Assembly (NCBI GenBank): GCA_038523965.1
Contig: JBCBIX010000007.1
Location: 1 to 45,890 of the forward strand
Direction of reading: 5' to 3'
DNA from: JAJRXG01 sp038523965
Lineage (GTDB): Bacteria > Bacteroidota > Bacteroidia > Chitinophagales > Saprospiraceae
Length of the DNA stretch: 45,890 nucleotides
Within the stretch, counting starts at the first letter, position 1. Each line of letters begins with the position of its first letter. Under the pieces are notes generated by a model that had not been told where the DNA came from, searched no databases, and saw only the letters and a list, made by a program, of their open reading frames with translations. The position numbers were made by a program, and so were the translations under genes. This document shows positions 44,896 to 45,890 of this stretch, piece by piece.

Positions 44896-44903
44896 AAAAG
44901 GAG
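44896..44903 (+). promoter_or_regulatory. Shine-Dalgarno-like site of the MscS-like gene
   Basis: AAAAGGAG lies eight bases before the GTG at 44912. It supports that start over the ATG at 44936, and is one of only two strong sites of this kind noticed in the window. Confidence 0.45.
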
Positions 44904-44911
44904 TCTGATAC

Positions 44912-45781
44912 GTGGCTTTCGATATTTTGGCGCCCATGATATGTATTGCTCAAATAGATGATGTCTCGGCACTGCAGGAATACTCCTCTGTGGCTATCAA
45001 TTGGATTTTAAGAACGGCCCCCAAGGTTGTGGGCGCAGCAGTGGTCCTGTTGGTCGGATTCTGGCTGCTCAAGCGGATCATTCGATTATTCGAACAGATT
45101 CTGGAAAGAGCCAAGTTGGGTCCAGAGCTTGCTGGTTTTTTTCTCTCTCTGGCATCAATTGCCCTGAAGTTTATTGTCGTCCTGGTCGCAGCTGGTATCA
45201 TGGGATTCCAGGTATCCTCGTTGCTTGGCGTATTAGCAGGTGTTGTATTTGCTGTTGGTCTGGCTCTACAAGGGTTCTTGGGTAATTTTGCCTCGGGTAT
45301 AACTATCGTTTTTTTTAAGCCATATAAAGTCGAGGACTGGGTTCAGATAGCGGATTCCTTCGGACGTGTACAAAGCATGGAGATATTCAATACGATTCTG
45401 GTCACTCCGGGAGATAAGACACTAATCATCCCAAATGGACAAGTGACCAGTGGAATCATTACCAATTTCAGTAGTAAAGGCAAGATTCGTCTGGAACTTC
45501 AAGTGACCATGCCATATGAGGAGAGTTTTGATAAAGTCAGAGCGATCATCCATTCCGCCTTAAGTGGGGTACCAAGCATTCTCCCAGACCCTAAACCGAT
45601 GGTGGGAATTGAGAGCTTTGATTCACATAACCTGATCGTAAGCGTACGACCATATATCTACCCTGATGACTACTGGGATGCCACTTTCGATTGTTTGAGT
45701 AGCATCAAGAAAGCATTCAGCGATGCCGGAATCAAGGTAGCCTACTCAGAAGGTGTCGAACTCGGACCGATCGGCGATTAG
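44912..45781 (+). CDS. small-conductance mechanosensitive channel (MscS family)
   Basis: A 289-residue MscS-type channel that opens under membrane tension to release osmolytes. Three membrane helices are visible (about 25-52, 72-92 and 97-127). The pore-lining third helix AVGLALQGFLGNFASGITIV is followed by the classic FFKPYKVEDWVQI and a beta domain (LVTPGDKTLIIPNGQV, GIITNFS). The C-terminal alpha/beta domain runs to the end (MVGIESFDSHNLIVSVRPY). Length equals E. coli MscS (286). It begins with GTG after a good ribosome site and stands alone behind a long intergenic region. Confidence 0.93.
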   Translation: MAFDILAPMICIAQIDDVSALQEYSSVAINWILRTAPKVVGAAVVLLVGFWLLKRIIRLFEQILERAKLGPELAGFFLSLASIALKFIVVLVAAGIMGFQVSSLLGVLAGVVFAVGLALQGFLGNFASGITIVFFKPYKVEDWVQIADSFGRVQSMEIFNTILVTPGDKTLIIPNGQVTSGIITNFSSKGKIRLELQVTMPYEESFDKVRAIIHSALSGVPSILPDPKPMVGIESFDSHNLIVSVRPYIYPDDYWDATFDCLSSIKKAFSDAGIKVAYSEGVELGPIGD

Positions 45782-45784
45782 CGA

Positions 45785-45890
45785 ATGACATCATCGCACC
45801 AAAACCGACTATCCTGGTTCGAGTTTAAAGATGATGGATACCTCATCACTGACCAGCGATCTGGATTATCCAACTGTTACACGAACCAGG
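45785..45890 (+). CDS. start of an unidentified gene, cut by the window edge
   Basis: An ATG three bases after the channel gene stop opens a frame that runs to the end of the window without a stop (35 codons, beginning MTSSHQNRLSWFEFKDDGYL). The tight spacing suggests co-transcription with the channel gene. The visible part has no signal peptide or motif I recognise; too little is present to name it. Confidence 0.5.
   Translation, partial: MTSSHQNRLSWFEFKDDGYLITDQRSGLSNCYTNQ

Larger units (their letters stand above)
44414..44911. other. 498-base intergenic region between divergent genes
   Basis: No convincing protein-coding gene is visible. It should hold the promoters of the OmpA-like gene (minus) and the channel gene (plus), although no exact TAnnTTTG box was found for either. 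It contains two terminator-like hairpins, both oriented to the minus strand, and a near-consensus minus-strand promoter, described separately. Confidence 0.6.

Overview
The window looks like a chromosomal segment of a Bacteroidota bacterium, probably from the Saprospiria/Lewinella side of the phylum. The signs are a PorX-type response regulator of type IX secretion, two proteins with the CHU_C/gliding-motility C-terminal sorting domain (one with SprB-like repeats), a TonB-dependent receptor, DUF4296 and DUF1573 lipoproteins, alternative complex III genes, and several TAnnTTTG promoter boxes typical of the phylum. The lineage is inferred from gene content only.

Layout. 1-3.1 kb: end of a TonB-dependent receptor, a convergent Lrp/AsnC regulator and a FabG-like reductase. 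3.2-4.0 kb: thyA. 4.1-9.8 kb: actA-actB-actC of alternative complex III, with actC cut off after about seven membrane segments. The sequence then runs, with no gap, into the C-terminal third of holA (clamp loader delta) in another frame. actD/E/F and the holA N-terminus are absent, so 9.77-9.80 kb is a rearrangement or an assembly chimera. 10.2-13.1 kb (minus): GH16 lipoprotein, GT-C-like membrane protein and a YedJ-like HD protein, the last two translationally coupled. 13.3-17.7 kb: OmpA-like lipoprotein, phosphohexomutase, TCR/Tet-type MFS exporter (minus), cyclophilin. 17.8 kb: tRNA-Leu(TAG). 17.9-22.1 kb: tig-clpP-clpX-truA, then convergent glyA.

23.5-26.5 kb (minus): an exported protein built almost wholly of 23-residue repeats with a C-terminal peptidoglycan-binding domain, and a dNTPase-like HD protein. 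26.7-29.1 kb: porX and convergent tatC. 29.2-32.0 kb: Ca2+/Na+ antiporter, LamG-CHU_C protein and DUF1573 lipoprotein as one plus-strand run. 32.0-35.6 kb (minus): a giant SprB-repeat/CHU_C protein. 35.9-39.0 kb (minus): a GH65 disaccharide phosphorylase with beta-phosphoglucomutase. 39.2-40.8 kb (minus): a SWIM zinc-finger protein. 40.9-43.6 kb: histidine phosphatase, DUF4296 lipoprotein and an OmpR-type response regulator/histidine kinase pair. 43.6-44.4 kb (minus): a protein with two OmpA-like domains. 44.4-44.9 kb: a non-coding gap with two minus-strand terminator-like hairpins and a candidate small RNA. 44.9-45.8 kb: an MscS-like channel and the start of a further gene.

How the genes fit together. 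Several modules are clear: respiration (act genes; ActB has a Tat leader and tatC is in the window), proteostasis (tig-clpPX, cyclophilin), glucan use (GH16 outside; GH65 plus beta-PGM and a phosphohexomutase inside), and T9SS secretion (porX plus two cargo proteins). The most unusual items are the actC/holA junction, the 23-residue-repeat protein and the probable minus-strand small RNA at 44.5 kb. I found no CRISPR array, transposase, prophage or defence island.
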